A stretch of 64,000 nt of DNA from Acetomicrobium hydrogeniformans ATCC BAA-1850 (GCF_000160455.2 NZ_ACJX03000001.1:2039415-2103414), one strand, 5' to 3'; shown: positions 26,366 through 35,800, counted from the stretch's first letter. Notes: generated by a model not told the origin, from the letters alone. Numbers and translations: made by a program.

Positions 26366-27583
26366 TTAGCTGCAGCAGAGGGGGCGCATCGATTCGACAT
26401 AGATCGTACGGATGACTTGCCTGTTTGCCCGGATAGGTGCCATGGCAAGCAAACCGTCTAAAGACGGTGTAGTCATAGTAAGGTCGGTCAGACGATCGAT
26501 GTCGCTCTCTTTAAATCCCTCGTCGGCAAGCTTGGATGTAACACCCATTGCGTAAAGCCACTTTTCGACCCCGCGGGCTGCCCTTTCGGCTTCTGCGGGG
26601 ATTCCTTTTAGACCGTCAACAATTGGTGCAAAAATTTCAGCCAAGACCTCGGCGCAAGCAGGATAGATTTGCTTTACCACGGCCGGAAGCAATATCGCAA
26701 GACCAAGCCCGTGGGCGAGCTCCGGCTTTACTCCCGAAAGCGGATGCTCCAAGGCATGAGTGAAGTGAAGCAGGCCATTATCGAAGCTGATACCGGCTAT
26801 TATGGATGCGTAAAGCAGGTAGTAGCGAGCAGTGAGGTCTTCGGAATGTGACAGGGCCTGGGGCAAGTAAGTTGCCACCAGCCTTACGGTTTCCTTAGCC
26901 ATCATTATAGAGTAGGGACTTGCTGCTTTGGTGGTAGCTGCCTCTACAACGTGGTTTATGGCATCGATTGAAACGTAGCGCGTCTGATCCGCCGACAGAC
27001 CGGTCATCAAAGCAGGATCATCGATAGCATACATGGGATAGATACAGTCGTAAGCGATTGCCGGTTTGTAGTTGAGCTCAGGAATGCTTACAACCGCAAA
27101 GCGATCGACCTCGGTACCTGTACCGTGTGTTAAATTGATGGCTACGATAGGTACAGCTTTAGTCGGGTTGAACTTAAGCTGATAAAGCGAACGGGCATCT
27201 TGATCTTTGTATACCATGAGTATCGCTACGCTCTTGCCGGCATCTATGGGGCTTCCTCCCCCTATGGCAACAACTGCCTGGGCGCCAAAATCGCGGGCCA
27301 TCTTGGTGGCCTCGTCAACCGAATCGGCAGTCGGGTTGGGAGTAACCTTATCGTAAATTACATAGGAAATCCCATATTTCTTAAAAGCCTCAGATACATA
27401 ATCCCAGGCACCGGATCTCTTGTACGATCCGTGTCCAGTTACACAGATGATTTTTTTGACGCCCTGCCCCGACAGATTTTTCATTATCTCATCAATTTTT
27501 TTGATGGCTCCGACTCCAAAGTAATCCAATACGCGTGAACGAATTTCTTTTACTTCGTTGATAGTTATTCTGTGTTCCCACAT
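26366..27583 (-). CDS. iron-containing alcohol dehydrogenase
   Basis: A 405-residue group III NAD(P)-dependent dehydrogenase. It has the dinucleotide-binding GGGSPIDAGKSVA, NLTHGTGTEVDRFAV, and iron ligands in DAINHVVEAATTKAASPY and HFTHALEHPLSGV...LAHGLGLA. It interconverts alcohols and aldehydes in fermentation. It converges with the chemoreceptor gene with only 6 bases between stop codons and no visible terminator. Confidence 0.92.
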   Translation of the reverse strand: MWEHRITINEVKEIRSRVLDYFGVGAIKKIDEIMKNLSGQGVKKIICVTGHGSYKRSGAWDYVSEAFKKYGISYVIYDKVTPNPTADSVDEATKMARDFGAQAVVAIGGGSPIDAGKSVAILMVYKDQDARSLYQLKFNPTKAVPIVAINLTHGTGTEVDRFAVVSIPELNYKPAIAYDCIYPMYAIDDPALMTGLSADQTRYVSIDAINHVVEAATTKAASPYSIMMAKETVRLVATYLPQALSHSEDLTARYYLLYASIIAGISFDNGLLHFTHALEHPLSGVKPELAHGLGLAILLPAVVKQIYPACAEVLAEIFAPIVDGLKGIPAEAERAARGVEKWLYAMGVTSKLADEGFKESDIDRLTDLTMTTPSLDGLLAMAPIRANRQVIRTIYVESMRPLCCS

Positions 27584-27740
27584 TAGTGCAACACTCCTTT
27601 CGTGATAGTTATCTTTATCCCTTATCGTAAGAGAGCAACAAAAATTTTACTTCCGGCTGGCAAAACTTGTCAACGAAATTTTGGCTCTGCAATATTTACA
27701 GGCATCATAATTGCCTATAAATTTTTTAGGATACTTAATT

Positions 27741-27771
27741 AAGGGCGTGCATATACATCAGCCACGCCCTT
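27741..27771. terminator. hairpin after glpT
   Basis: A perfect nine-base-pair stem AAGGGCGTG ... CACGCCCTT lies in the gap between glpT and the alcohol dehydrogenase gene. On the minus strand the following bases are AT-rich but not a clean T run, so termination strength is uncertain. Confidence 0.5.
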
Positions 27772-27789
27772 TAAAATAAAAAGAAAAAA

Positions 27790-29118
27790 TTAAACTGACG
27801 CTGGTTTTTGCTTTGAGAGGTTCCAAGTGGGTATTAGAAATATTATGGTCAACAGGCATGAGGCAATAATGAGAAAAAAAGCGCCATTCCAACTAAATTT
27901 GTCGACGATAATGCCAATTATAAAGCTTGCTGCTACGCTGCCGCCTACATATCCGAAAAGCCCTGTCAATCCTGCCGCAGTCCCCGCTGCCTTTTTAGGA
28001 ACGTAATCAAGAGCTGCCACGCCTATGAGCATTACAGGCCCATAGATCAAGGCTCCTGCAAATGCTATGGCAATATTAATGGCCGACATGTTCTCGCTTT
28101 TCCAGTAAAGAAAAACGGCTACCATTACACCTATCATACATATAATAGCCATAGGCGCTCTTCTGCCATGAAAAACTTTGTCGCTTAACCAGCCCACTAC
28201 AATGGTACCTGGTATAGCAGCCCATTCGTAGAGAGCAAAAGTAACGCCAGCCTCCTTTATGTTAAAGCCTTTGACTTCTTTTAAATAAACAGGGATCCAA
28301 TCCAGCAGCCCGTAACGAACAAGGTAAACGAATATATTTGCTATAGCAATGTACCATATATATTTGTTGTTAAGAACATAATTAAGAAGTATTTCTCTGC
28401 CACTTAGCTCCCGCTCCATATCTTTGGGATCAATTTGGATCTCAGGATAATCATTCCGATATTCTTCTATTGGCGGCAATCCGACAGATTGAGGGGTATC
28501 GCGCAAAAAGACTATAACAAATAATGCAATCCCAATTGAGATTAATGCAGGAAAATAAAACATACCCCTCCAGGTTGCAAAAAGAGTATATCCAGCAAGA
28601 GCAATTGTTGGGACCATGGCTGCGCCGACATTGTGAGCAACATTCCATACTGCCATCCATGTTCCACGTTCTTTTGGAGAAAACCAATGCGCAAGCGTTC
28701 GCCCGCACGGCGGCCACCCCATGCCTTGAAACCATCCGTTTAACAGCATCATAACGAACAACAGAGGAACAGATGAAGCAAAACCGAGCATTATATTAGC
28801 TATTGCCGCTAATATCAAACCTACCGATAGAAAATATCTAGGGTTGCATCTATCAGACACATTTCCCATGACGAATTTGCTTATTCCATAGGCAAAACCC
28901 AATGCCGAACCGACAAAGCCTATTTGAGCTTTGGAATAGCCGTATGTCTCAATTAAATAAGGTGCGGCCATGTTAAAATTCTTTCGGATAAAGTAATAAG
29001 CTGCATATCCAATGAAAATACTAACAAAGACTTGAAGACGATATTTCTTGTAGTTGCTTGGAATTTTGTCGTCAGACATACGCTCGATTGGAGTAGCCGG
29101 CCTAAGAAAATCTAACAT
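27790..29118 (-). CDS. glpT: glycerol-3-phosphate/phosphate antiporter
   Basis: A 442-residue twelve-segment major facilitator of the organophosphate:phosphate antiporter family. It resembles E. coli GlpT throughout: GYAAYYFIRKNFNMAAPYL, NGWFQGMGWPPCGRT, RDTPQSVGLPPIEEY and PKKAAGTAAGLTGLFGYVGG. The two arginines that bind phosphate are present (YFIRKN; LVRYGLLDW). It imports glycerol-3-phosphate in exchange for phosphate. It is transcribed alone from a strong promoter with a structured leader. No glpQ or glpK lies nearby. Confidence 0.92.
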   Translation of the reverse strand: MLDFLRPATPIERMSDDKIPSNYKKYRLQVFVSIFIGYAAYYFIRKNFNMAAPYLIETYGYSKAQIGFVGSALGFAYGISKFVMGNVSDRCNPRYFLSVGLILAAIANIMLGFASSVPLLFVMMLLNGWFQGMGWPPCGRTLAHWFSPKERGTWMAVWNVAHNVGAAMVPTIALAGYTLFATWRGMFYFPALISIGIALFVIVFLRDTPQSVGLPPIEEYRNDYPEIQIDPKDMERELSGREILLNYVLNNKYIWYIAIANIFVYLVRYGLLDWIPVYLKEVKGFNIKEAGVTFALYEWAAIPGTIVVGWLSDKVFHGRRAPMAIICMIGVMVAVFLYWKSENMSAINIAIAFAGALIYGPVMLIGVAALDYVPKKAAGTAAGLTGLFGYVGGSVAASFIIGIIVDKFSWNGAFFLIIASCLLTIIFLIPTWNLSKQKPASV

Positions 29119-29161
29119 ATTACCACCTTCCCTTACATTTTTTAATATGCCTTTAATAGCA

Positions 29162-29214
29162 AAAGAGCCGCTAATAATACCAATATCATATTTGGCATTC
29201 TTTTGCGGCTCTTT
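29162..29214 (-). promoter_or_regulatory. leader hairpin of glpT, possible attenuator
   Basis: A perfect ten-base inverted repeat AAAGAGCCGC ... GCGGCTCTTT encloses a second stem (TGCCAA ... TTGGTA). It lies between the promoter and the glpT start, about 45 bases before the ATG. On the coding strand the stem ends in CTTTTGC, a short T run. Bacillus glpT-type leaders use antitermination at such hairpins. Whether that happens here is inference. Confidence 0.5.
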
Positions 29215-29288
29215 ATCTCTTAAAAGAATGTATTCGAAAATAATAAATAAAATATCTAAATTTACTTAGCAAGCATTCAATTGTATAT

Positions 29289-29318
29289 AATATAATGAGA
29301 ATATCATCATGATGTCAA
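29289..29318 (-). promoter_or_regulatory. sigma-70-type promoter of glpT
   Basis: Minus-strand TTGACA (29313-29318), an 18-base spacer (17 with a shifted -10), then TATATT (29289-29294). Exact -35 match, good -10 match, AT-rich context. The leader is about 165 bases including the hairpin. Confidence 0.65.
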
Positions 29319-29723
29319 GTAAATTAAAAAATAAAAATAATTAAATATATCAGAACAATTTAATCCTTTGGGATCAGATCTTGAATTTTACGGTAGCATG
29401 TGAATATCATAGATAAAACGACATTATTATATCAATAGGCTACTTGAACAGCGTCGGATTATTTTATAAACGAACCATAATTTCCATAAAACCTAACCGT
29501 GACGTTGTTAGGCTCAGTATTATTTTGTGGCCCAAATTTTATTAAAGTAATTGATACCACTTTTTCCGCGGTCTCGTAAACTCAAAGCATAAGAATTTCC
29601 TTCATTCTTCTATTAAGTAAGATATCCTCCCTTGATAAATATTTCTGTCATAGATATGAATCATACTGGTATTCAATAAATTAAAATTCAAGATTCAAGA
29701 TCCTACCCTCGAGGATACAATAC
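29319..29723. other. AT-rich gap between glpT and the ISL3 element
   Basis: No gene was found. A short inverted repeat CCTAAC...GTTAGG lies near 29491-29512. A CTACCCTCGAGGATA palindrome lies at about 29703-29717, just left of the insertion element, and resembles the operator-like palindrome to its right. Confidence 0.35.
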
Positions 29724-29731
29724 GGGGTAGG

Positions 29732-31052
29732 GGGCTCTATTTCAAATAGTGTGGAAACACTCCGGTGGTAAGAATCCCAACATTATCTTTTTTGTGTAGA
29801 CCTCTACGTTTCTAAGACCAAAGGAGATTCGTTTTAGCATCTTCACCTTCGTATTACATCCTTCGGTATAGGCATTGGTAGTTTTGTTGTCGAAGTAGTT
29901 TAATATAGGCTGTCGCCACCGTTTTAGGGTATTGCCCCACCTGTACAACTCGGCATCGTCAGAAGCCTTCAGGTTCATGATGATCAGGTCTAAAAGCTTG
30001 GCTGCCTCGTCCTTGTCCTTCGCCCTATATACGTCCCTTAAGCGTTCCTTGGCCCAGTAAAAGCCCTTGAGGTTTGGATAAGTTTTTAAAAGCTCGTCTA
30101 CCTTTTGCCTTCCTCTGTCGCTTAAATTCTCCCTTGCAATTAAGAATATCTTTTTAGGTATCCTTACCTTACCCTTATGCCTTACGTCCTGCTCAATCCT
30201 CCTGGCTTCGTCCATGCGCTTATTGGCATCCGCTATCACGTGGAAATGGTCTACCACCACATTGGCCTCAGGGAAGAGCTTATTGGCCGCCTTCCTGAAG
30301 GCCTCCTTCATGTCTATGCAGACTTCCTTGACCTTATGGGCAGGGATCTCGGATAAGAAGGCCTCCAATGTGGCTAGGCGGTCGTCTTTTAGGACCTCAA
30401 GCACCTTCTTTGCCTTAACGTCTGTTATTATGAGCACCATCTCCTGATGTTTGAAGCTATGCTCGTCTATCCCTAAGTGAAGCTTTTCTGCATCGTTTAT
30501 TGCTGACCGCAAGAGGTCTGGTATCGTTTTTGCCTCCATCAAGATCTTTTTAGCCTTGCCGTAGGAGATTTTAAGCAGCTTCGATATTGCCTTAAAGCTC
30601 ATCGAACTCAAAAGCCACAAGACCAACTTTTCCGCATAGTTGGTAAGCCTGCTACGAGGTTTTATTATCTTAAGCTCCTGCGTAAATGTGCGGCCGCAAT
30701 GCTTACACTTCCACCTCTGCCTGCCATGTATCTCAAGATATACTTTCTTTCCGTTGATTAACGTGTGCAGCACCTTCCTTGGTTTGGCTTTGCCGTGCCT
30801 GTAGAAATCTTTTGAGTTACACTCGGGACAAACTGCTGTCTTGTCGGGTTTAACTTGCACCTCAATCACAAAAGCATCCTCTTCTTCACGCGTATCCGAT
30901 ATCTTGAAGCCTTTAAGTCCGAGCATTTTGGTGATATTATTATTATGGCCATTGGCCATGGTGGTAAGAGCCTCCTTTCTTAATGGGTTTGGTTGGTTCT
31001 TACCACCATTATATTTTTTGTGTCAAATTTCCACACTAAAGATTATAGAGCC
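29732..31052. mobile_element. complete ISL3-family insertion sequence with 8-base target duplication
   Basis: The element is about 1320 bases. Its ends are imperfect inverted repeats of about 25 bases: left GGCTCTATTTCAAATAGTGT from about 29733; right, read inwards, GGCTCTATAATCTTTAGTGT from 31052. Both sides carry the 8-base direct repeat GGGGTAGG (29724-29731 and 31053-31060), the duplication size expected of ISL3. It encodes one intact transposase. Inside the right end a TGGTGGTAAG...CTTACCACCA inverted repeat (about 30957-31010) spans the transposase start region. Intact ends and target repeats suggest recent insertion. Confidence 0.9.
29742..30959 (-). CDS. ISL3 family transposase
   Basis: A 405-residue transposase. 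It has an N-terminal zinc ribbon (CPECNSKDFYRHG and CKHCGRTFTQE), a helix-turn-helix in MSFKAISKLLKISYGKAKK, and a DDE catalytic region (HLGIDEHSF, VVVDHFHVIADANKRMDEAR, and an acidic residue in the NAYTEGCNTKVK motif). Full length and uninterrupted, so probably active. An AAGGAGG box precedes the ATG. Diverged end sequences of a related element lie at 56736-56822. Confidence 0.93.
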   Translation of the reverse strand: MANGHNNNITKMLGLKGFKISDTREEEDAFVIEVQVKPDKTAVCPECNSKDFYRHGKAKPRKVLHTLINGKKVYLEIHGRQRWKCKHCGRTFTQELKIIKPRSRLTNYAEKLVLWLLSSMSFKAISKLLKISYGKAKKILMEAKTIPDLLRSAINDAEKLHLGIDEHSFKHQEMVLIITDVKAKKVLEVLKDDRLATLEAFLSEIPAHKVKEVCIDMKEAFRKAANKLFPEANVVVDHFHVIADANKRMDEARRIEQDVRHKGKVRIPKKIFLIARENLSDRGRQKVDELLKTYPNLKGFYWAKERLRDVYRAKDKDEAAKLLDLIIMNLKASDDAELYRWGNTLKRWRQPILNYFDNKTTNAYTEGCNTKVKMLKRISFGLRNVEVYTKKIMLGFLPPECFHTI

Positions 31053-31061
31053 GGGGTAGGG

Positions 31062-31091
31062 TTGACAGATATACCCTATAGGCTATATAAT
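31062..31091 (+). promoter_or_regulatory. promoter with CsoR/CstR-like operator, sulfur operon
   Basis: TTGACA (31062-31067), an 18-base spacer, then TATAAT (31086-31091): an almost ideal promoter. The spacer and -10 carry the palindrome TATACCCTATAGGCTATA (31070-31087). It closely resembles the ATACC-N-GGTAT type operators of the persulfide-sensing CstR branch of the CsoR family. The downstream genes (YeeE/YedE and CoA-disulfide reductase-rhodanese) are typical CstR targets. The ISL3 target duplication ends one base before the -35 box. Confidence 0.6.
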
Positions 31092-31228
31092 TTACAATAA
31101 ATTGTGTTGGATTTAACAAAGTTTGTTTCGAAAGGCTTGGGGTAATGAACGCATTCTTATATTGCCGAACCGGCAAAACCTTTAGGACATTGGTTAAGTA
31201 TCATGACGTTTAGGGAGGGGAACTTTGT

Positions 31229-32491
31229 ATGAAGAGAGTTGAGTATGTCGTCGGATTTCTGGCAGCCTTATGCATTGTGGTCGGAGGCAAGATGTTTTTA
31301 AGTAGTAATGACCTTTATTTTAGACTGTTGATAGGGACGGGGTTGGGATACACATTATCGAGGGCGTATACAGGCTTTGCCGGCAGCGTGTACAGGGCGT
31401 ATAAAACCGGGTCTACCAAGCTGATGAGAACGATGACGTTCATGTTTTTTATTACGGGCTTGTTGATGGCAGCCTTTTTGTTCCGATCGGATCCTGCTTC
31501 CTATAATCTTTGGATTAATCCTATAAATATGGGGCTAATCATTGGCGCATTTCTCTTCGGATTTGGAATGTCCTTTTCCGAATGCTGTGCAACGGGAGTA
31601 CTTACAATATTTCCCTCTGCTCTTCCAAAGGCCATCATTACGCTCTTCTTCTTCGGCGTAGGTGTTTTCCTCGGTTTTCCAATACAAAGAACCGCTAGCT
31701 GGGTCAATGATTCCTGGTTTTCGACGGAGGTTGGTAGTAAACTTGCGGGAGGAGTTTTTCTGCCCGATCTTTTCAAGGGCGACGGTTTCGGGGGTTATTT
31801 GGGAGCTATTCTCCTCATGGCCCTATTCAGCGGGATTGTGGTATATCTTTGTTATTTGTACGAAAAGCGGAGGATTGAAACCAATACATACACAGGCGTT
31901 CCTCTTGAAATCATGCAGGACCAACTTAAACCGATGGACGTAAAGACTTTCAAGCTTTTTAGCGCCCAGACATACGAGCACCTATTCGTAAAACCCTGGA
32001 CATTAAGGGAGGGCGCTGTCGGGCTGGCTCTGCTTTTCATGCTCCTGATGGGTGTAACCAAGGCCGGTTGGGGTGCATCCACTCCTTACGGAATTTGGGT
32101 AGGCAAATTGTTCATGTTATTTGGTATGTCGCCCGAATCTATCGCCAATTTCACCCATATGTCCGCCGATACCTTCACTCTACCCTTCTTTAAACACGGC
32201 GCTTCGGTGCAGAACTTCGGGATTATCGTAGGCGCCTTGATATATTTGCTAACAGCGGGGCAATTCGCGCAAGCGTTTAAGTCAGGATTGCGCATGAAAA
32301 AGAAGGAGGCAGCAGTATTTGCGCTAGGCGGTATTTGCATGGGATTTGGCACCCGCCTTGCTAACGGATGTAATGTCGGGGCGTTGTATAGCCCTATTGC
32401 CAATCTTTCGCTATCGGGATGGATATTTCTGGTTTTCATGGTAATAGGAGGCATCCTCAGCTGTAAGATCAGGAGCAAGATATCGGTGTAA
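31229..32491 (+). CDS. YeeE/YedE family sulfur-compound transporter
   Basis: A 420-residue inner-membrane protein with about ten hydrophobic segments. It carries the two family motifs with conserved cysteines, GFGMSFSECCATG and GFGTRLANGCNVGALYSP. Members import thiosulfate or related sulfur species through cysteine relay sites. An A/T-rich leader and GGAGGGG box precede the ATG. The next gene, 56 bases on, encodes a CoA-disulfide reductase-rhodanese fusion, which supports a role in persulfide or thiosulfate handling. Confidence 0.85.
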   Translation: MKRVEYVVGFLAALCIVVGGKMFLSSNDLYFRLLIGTGLGYTLSRAYTGFAGSVYRAYKTGSTKLMRTMTFMFFITGLLMAAFLFRSDPASYNLWINPINMGLIIGAFLFGFGMSFSECCATGVLTIFPSALPKAIITLFFFGVGVFLGFPIQRTASWVNDSWFSTEVGSKLAGGVFLPDLFKGDGFGGYLGAILLMALFSGIVVYLCYLYEKRRIETNTYTGVPLEIMQDQLKPMDVKTFKLFSAQTYEHLFVKPWTLREGAVGLALLFMLLMGVTKAGWGASTPYGIWVGKLFMLFGMSPESIANFTHMSADTFTLPFFKHGASVQNFGIIVGALIYLLTAGQFAQAFKSGLRMKKKEAAVFALGGICMGFGTRLANGCNVGALYSPIANLSLSGWIFLVFMVIGGILSCKIRSKISV

Positions 32492-32547
32492 CTGACGCCT
32501 ACGAGCGGGAATTTAAAATATTTTAAACTACCGGGAGGTAAGTATAA

Positions 32548-34245
32548 ATGGAAAAAAAGATTTTAATAATCGGCGGAGTGGCCGGCGGGGCTTCCGCTGC
32601 GGCAAGAATAAGGAGATTAGACGAGTCTGCCAGGATCGTTATGTTTGAGAAGGGACCACATGTTTCATTCTCAAACTGTAGTCTGCCCTATCGCCTCAGC
32701 GATACCGTTAAAAAAACCGAAGATCTCATTTTAATGTCTCCGGAAAAGTTTTTAAAGCAATATAACATCGAAGCCAGGGTCAACAGTGAAGTGATAAAAA
32801 TCAAAAGAAACGAGAAAAAGATCTTGGTAAAGGATCACTCCAGCGGCAGAGAATACGAAGAAAGTTACGATAAATTAATCCTCTCTCCCGGCGCACACCC
32901 CATCTTGCCGAAAAGCATCGAGGGAGTTGATAAAGAACACGTATTTACAGCTAGGAACGTGGTAGATATCGATCGGCTATATACGTATCTCAAAAAGAAC
33001 AACATCGAAGATGTCGCCGTAGTCGGCGGTGGTTATATAGGGCTGGAAATAGCGGACAACTTGCATAGGGCAGGTAAAAAGGTTTCCATAATAGAAGCCA
33101 CGGAACAAGTAATGGCACCTTTTGATAACGATATGGCACAGATACTTCATAAAGAGATATACGATAAAGGCGTCAATCTCATCTTAAACGATGCCGTAGT
33201 GAAGATAGACAACGATCACCTAGTCCTGAAGTCCGGGAGAAAGGTCAACGCCAAGGCCGTGGTCATGGCCGTCGGCGTAGCACCCGATATAGCTCTCGCC
33301 AAGGACGCAGGGCTTGAAATTGGCGCTACAGGCGCGATCAAGGTCGACCATAACTACCTGACAAACGATAAAGATATTTACGCCATAGGCGACGCCATCG
33401 AAGTATACTCCCGCTTAGAACACAAGTACTTCAGATGTGCTCTGGCCGGGCCGGCACAAAGGCAGGCAAGGGCTGCAGCCGATCACATTTACGGCATCCC
33501 CCACAGAAATAACGGACATATATGCACCTCTATCGTCAAGCTTTTCGATCTGAACGCCGCATCGACGGGATTGAATGAAAAGCGGGCTAAGGCCGCCGGG
33601 ATTTCCTACGATTTCGTTTACATAATCCCCTTTGATAAGGTCAGCCTTATGCCTGACTGCAATATAATGCATTTTAAGTTAATATACGAGTACCCAACGG
33701 GAAGAATACTGGGCGCCCAGGCCATAGGAAAGGGAAACGTGGATAAGAGGATAGATGTCATAGCCACGTTGATATTGATGAACGGCACCTTGGAGGACCT
33801 AAAGGAGTTAGAACTGTCCTACGCTCCTCCCTTCAGCACTCCAAAAGACGTGGTCAATCACGCCGCACTGGTCGGCTTAAACCTCTTAAACGGCAGGTAC
33901 AAGCAAGTCCCCGTCACGAAGGTAAGGGAATTGGTGGAAAACAATGCCTTTATCGTCGACGTTCGCGAGAAGGACGAATACAACAAGGGCCACCTCATAA
34001 ATGCCGTCAACATTCCTTTAAGCGAGCTGAGATCAAGGGTAAATGAAATACCCAAAGACAGGCCCGTTTATTTGCACTGCCGTTCTGGCCAGAGAAGTTA
34101 TTACGCCGTGATGGCTCTGCAGGGTTTGGGATATAAGAACGTCTATAATATCTCCGGTTCGTTTCTCGGCATTTGTTGCTACGAGTACTATCAAGATCAA
34201 GTGACGGGAAGAAAGAAGATCGTTACAGAATACAACTTTAATTAG
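32548..34245 (+). CDS. CoA-disulfide reductase/persulfide reductase with C-terminal rhodanese domain
   Basis: A 565-residue flavoprotein. The N-terminal 450 residues form a pyridine nucleotide-disulfide oxidoreductase: FAD motif GGVAGGASAAAR, redox cysteine in SFSNCSLPY, NAD motif VVGGGYIGLEIA, and YAIGDAIEV. The C-terminal 100 residues are a rhodanese domain with active-site loop HCRSGQRS. This CoADR-RHD architecture reduces CoA persulfides and polysulfides using NAD(P)H. It ends at the terminator at 34263. With the upstream transporter it forms a sulfur-import and persulfide-reduction unit. Confidence 0.92.
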   Translation: MEKKILIIGGVAGGASAAARIRRLDESARIVMFEKGPHVSFSNCSLPYRLSDTVKKTEDLILMSPEKFLKQYNIEARVNSEVIKIKRNEKKILVKDHSSGREYEESYDKLILSPGAHPILPKSIEGVDKEHVFTARNVVDIDRLYTYLKKNNIEDVAVVGGGYIGLEIADNLHRAGKKVSIIEATEQVMAPFDNDMAQILHKEIYDKGVNLILNDAVVKIDNDHLVLKSGRKVNAKAVVMAVGVAPDIALAKDAGLEIGATGAIKVDHNYLTNDKDIYAIGDAIEVYSRLEHKYFRCALAGPAQRQARAAADHIYGIPHRNNGHICTSIVKLFDLNAASTGLNEKRAKAAGISYDFVYIIPFDKVSLMPDCNIMHFKLIYEYPTGRILGAQAIGKGNVDKRIDVIATLILMNGTLEDLKELELSYAPPFSTPKDVVNHAALVGLNLLNGRYKQVPVTKVRELVENNAFIVDVREKDEYNKGHLINAVNIPLSELRSRVNEIPKDRPVYLHCRSGQRSYYAVMALQGLGYKNVYNISGSFLGICCYEYYQDQVTGRKKIVTEYNFN

Positions 34246-34262
34246 ACTGCATGTAGATTATA

Positions 34263-34292
34263 AAGGGAGGGCAAAACGCTCTCCCTTCTTTT
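34263..34292 (+). terminator. terminator of the sulfur operon
   Basis: Stem AAGGGAGGGC ... GCTCTCCCTT with an AAAAC loop and a CTTTT tail. It starts 18 bases after the stop codon at 34245 and lies just before the convergent nudC gene. Confidence 0.75.
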
Positions 34293-34310
34293 ATCTTATT
34301 AACCTCGACT

Positions 34311-35105
34311 TTAAGGCTCCACGCTCCGGCTGTGCCTGAAATTGTCTATGAGCTTACGGGCTATGCTGACTCCCGGCGGAAGATCGGGCATTTCGTTGGG
34401 AGAAAACCAGCCCGCATCCAATATCTCGCGGCCGTCCGGCTCGAGTTCGCCCGATGCCCATTTGGCCGTAAACCCCACCATGATCGAGTGAGGAAAGGGC
34501 CAGGGCTGGCTTCCGAAATATTTGATGTCCTTTACCTCTATGGAGACTTCCTCCCTGACTTCGCGCCTGACGGCGTCCTCAAAGCTCTCGCCAGGTTCCA
34601 CGAAACCTGCAATGACGCTGTATCGCTTGGGAGGAAAGCTGGCGTTTCTGGCAAGCAGTATTTTGCCCTCCCTTTCCACCGCTACTATCACTGCAGGGCT
34701 TACGGGAGGATAGAAAACCGAACCGCAGGTTGGGCAAGTTTTACAGTTGTCCACCAATGAGGGTTCCAATCTATCGCCGCAGGACATGCAAAAGACGTAC
34801 CGTTCGCTCCAATTCATCAATTGATAAGCTCTTGCTGCCCTGTAAAATATTTGTTCGCCAAGCAATGACCCAACTTCGCGCAATCCCACAGTAATCATGC
34901 CGCTAGGAAGAACGACGTCAGAAGGTATTTCAGCCCAAAATTCGTTGGGAGTCTCGCTTTTATCACGATCACCAATGGAAATAACACCTTTATTAACATA
35001 TTTATCGGAAATAATTTCGATATCTGAGGTTGTTGGCAGTTTCGCTGCAGAGGAATGACACACCACTAATTCGTTACCTTTAAATATGTACCAAATTTGT
35101 TCCAC
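34311..35105 (-). CDS. nudC: NAD+ diphosphatase (NudC-type Nudix hydrolase)
   Basis: A protein of about 264 residues that hydrolyses NAD(H) to NMN and AMP and can remove NAD caps from RNA. It has a zinc ribbon (CMSCGDRLE ... CPTCGSVFYP) and the Nudix box GFVEPGESFEDAVRREVREEVSIE. The diagnostic SQPWPFPHS motif that defines NADH pyrophosphatases follows. The GTG at 35105 is preferred over the ATG at 35144 because an AGGGGGAG box stands just before it. The N-terminal domain is divergent, as is usual. Confidence 0.92.
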   Translation of the reverse strand: MEQIWYIFKGNELVVCHSSAAKLPTTSDIEIISDKYVNKGVISIGDRDKSETPNEFWAEIPSDVVLPSGMITVGLREVGSLLGEQIFYRAARAYQLMNWSERYVFCMSCGDRLEPSLVDNCKTCPTCGSVFYPPVSPAVIVAVEREGKILLARNASFPPKRYSVIAGFVEPGESFEDAVRREVREEVSIEVKDIKYFGSQPWPFPHSIMVGFTAKWASGELEPDGREILDAGWFSPNEMPDLPPGVSIARKLIDNFRHSRSVEP

Positions 35106-35345
35106 TGTACTCCCCCTGCTTTCATTTATAAATAAAAACGTCATTAATCAAAAATTGTTATACTCAAAGGACGTAGATCTCGCCTCTTATTCTGAAGATT
35201 AGTTAGAGGGAAAATACGAAAAATTGCGTAAGAAAGATCTTTTTCATGTTTGAAAGATCTTTAAAAAGGGTCTTATAAAATAAATGGCTTGATTAAAACA
35301 CAACAGGGCTTAGCATAAATACCTTATACTAAAAACTGACAAATT

Positions 35346-35708
35346 TTATATTTCGCTATCATGGATTATGTTGTTCTCATCGTCATAGATCAGTATCTTC
35401 GGTTGCCAGTTTCGTGATTCTTCTACAGACAATTGCACGAAGGACATTACGATCAGCTTATCCCCAATTTGTACCAGGCGGGCTGCAGCACCGTTTAAGC
35501 AGATTTTTTTAGAAGCCCTTTCCCCAGGAATTACATAAGTTTCAAAGCGAGCTCCGTTATTTATGTTCACAACCAGAACTTTTTCATATGGTAAAATATC
35601 ACAAGCCTCCATGATATCCTGATCAATAGTTATGCTTCCCATGTAGTTTAAATTAGCATCTGTCACAGTTACCCGATGAAGCTTGGCTTTAAGCATCGTT
35701 CTTTGCAT
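35346..35708 (-). CDS. panD: aspartate 1-decarboxylase
   Basis: A 120-residue pyruvoyl enzyme making beta-alanine for pantothenate and CoA. The self-cleavage site is YMGSITID (Gly24-Ser25). Other family landmarks are [28 protein letters not shown] and [12 protein letters not shown]. An AAGGAGG box lies upstream of the ATG, set back by about 30 bases, so the exact ribosome site is unclear. It stands alone. The pantothenate genes panB occur in two copies about 21 and 28 kb away. Confidence 0.95.
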   Translation of the reverse strand: MQRTMLKAKLHRVTVTDANLNYMGSITIDQDIMEACDILPYEKVLVVNINNGARFETYVIPGERASKKICLNGAAARLVQIGDKLIVMSFVQLSVEESRNWQPKILIYDDENNIIHDSEI

Positions 35709-35800
35709 GATGTTTTCCCAGCATTTTCTGCGTGGGCTTAGACCTCCTTTTTGCGGAAATTTAATTTTGCTATTAAATATTCAATAACCTAACCTAAAAC

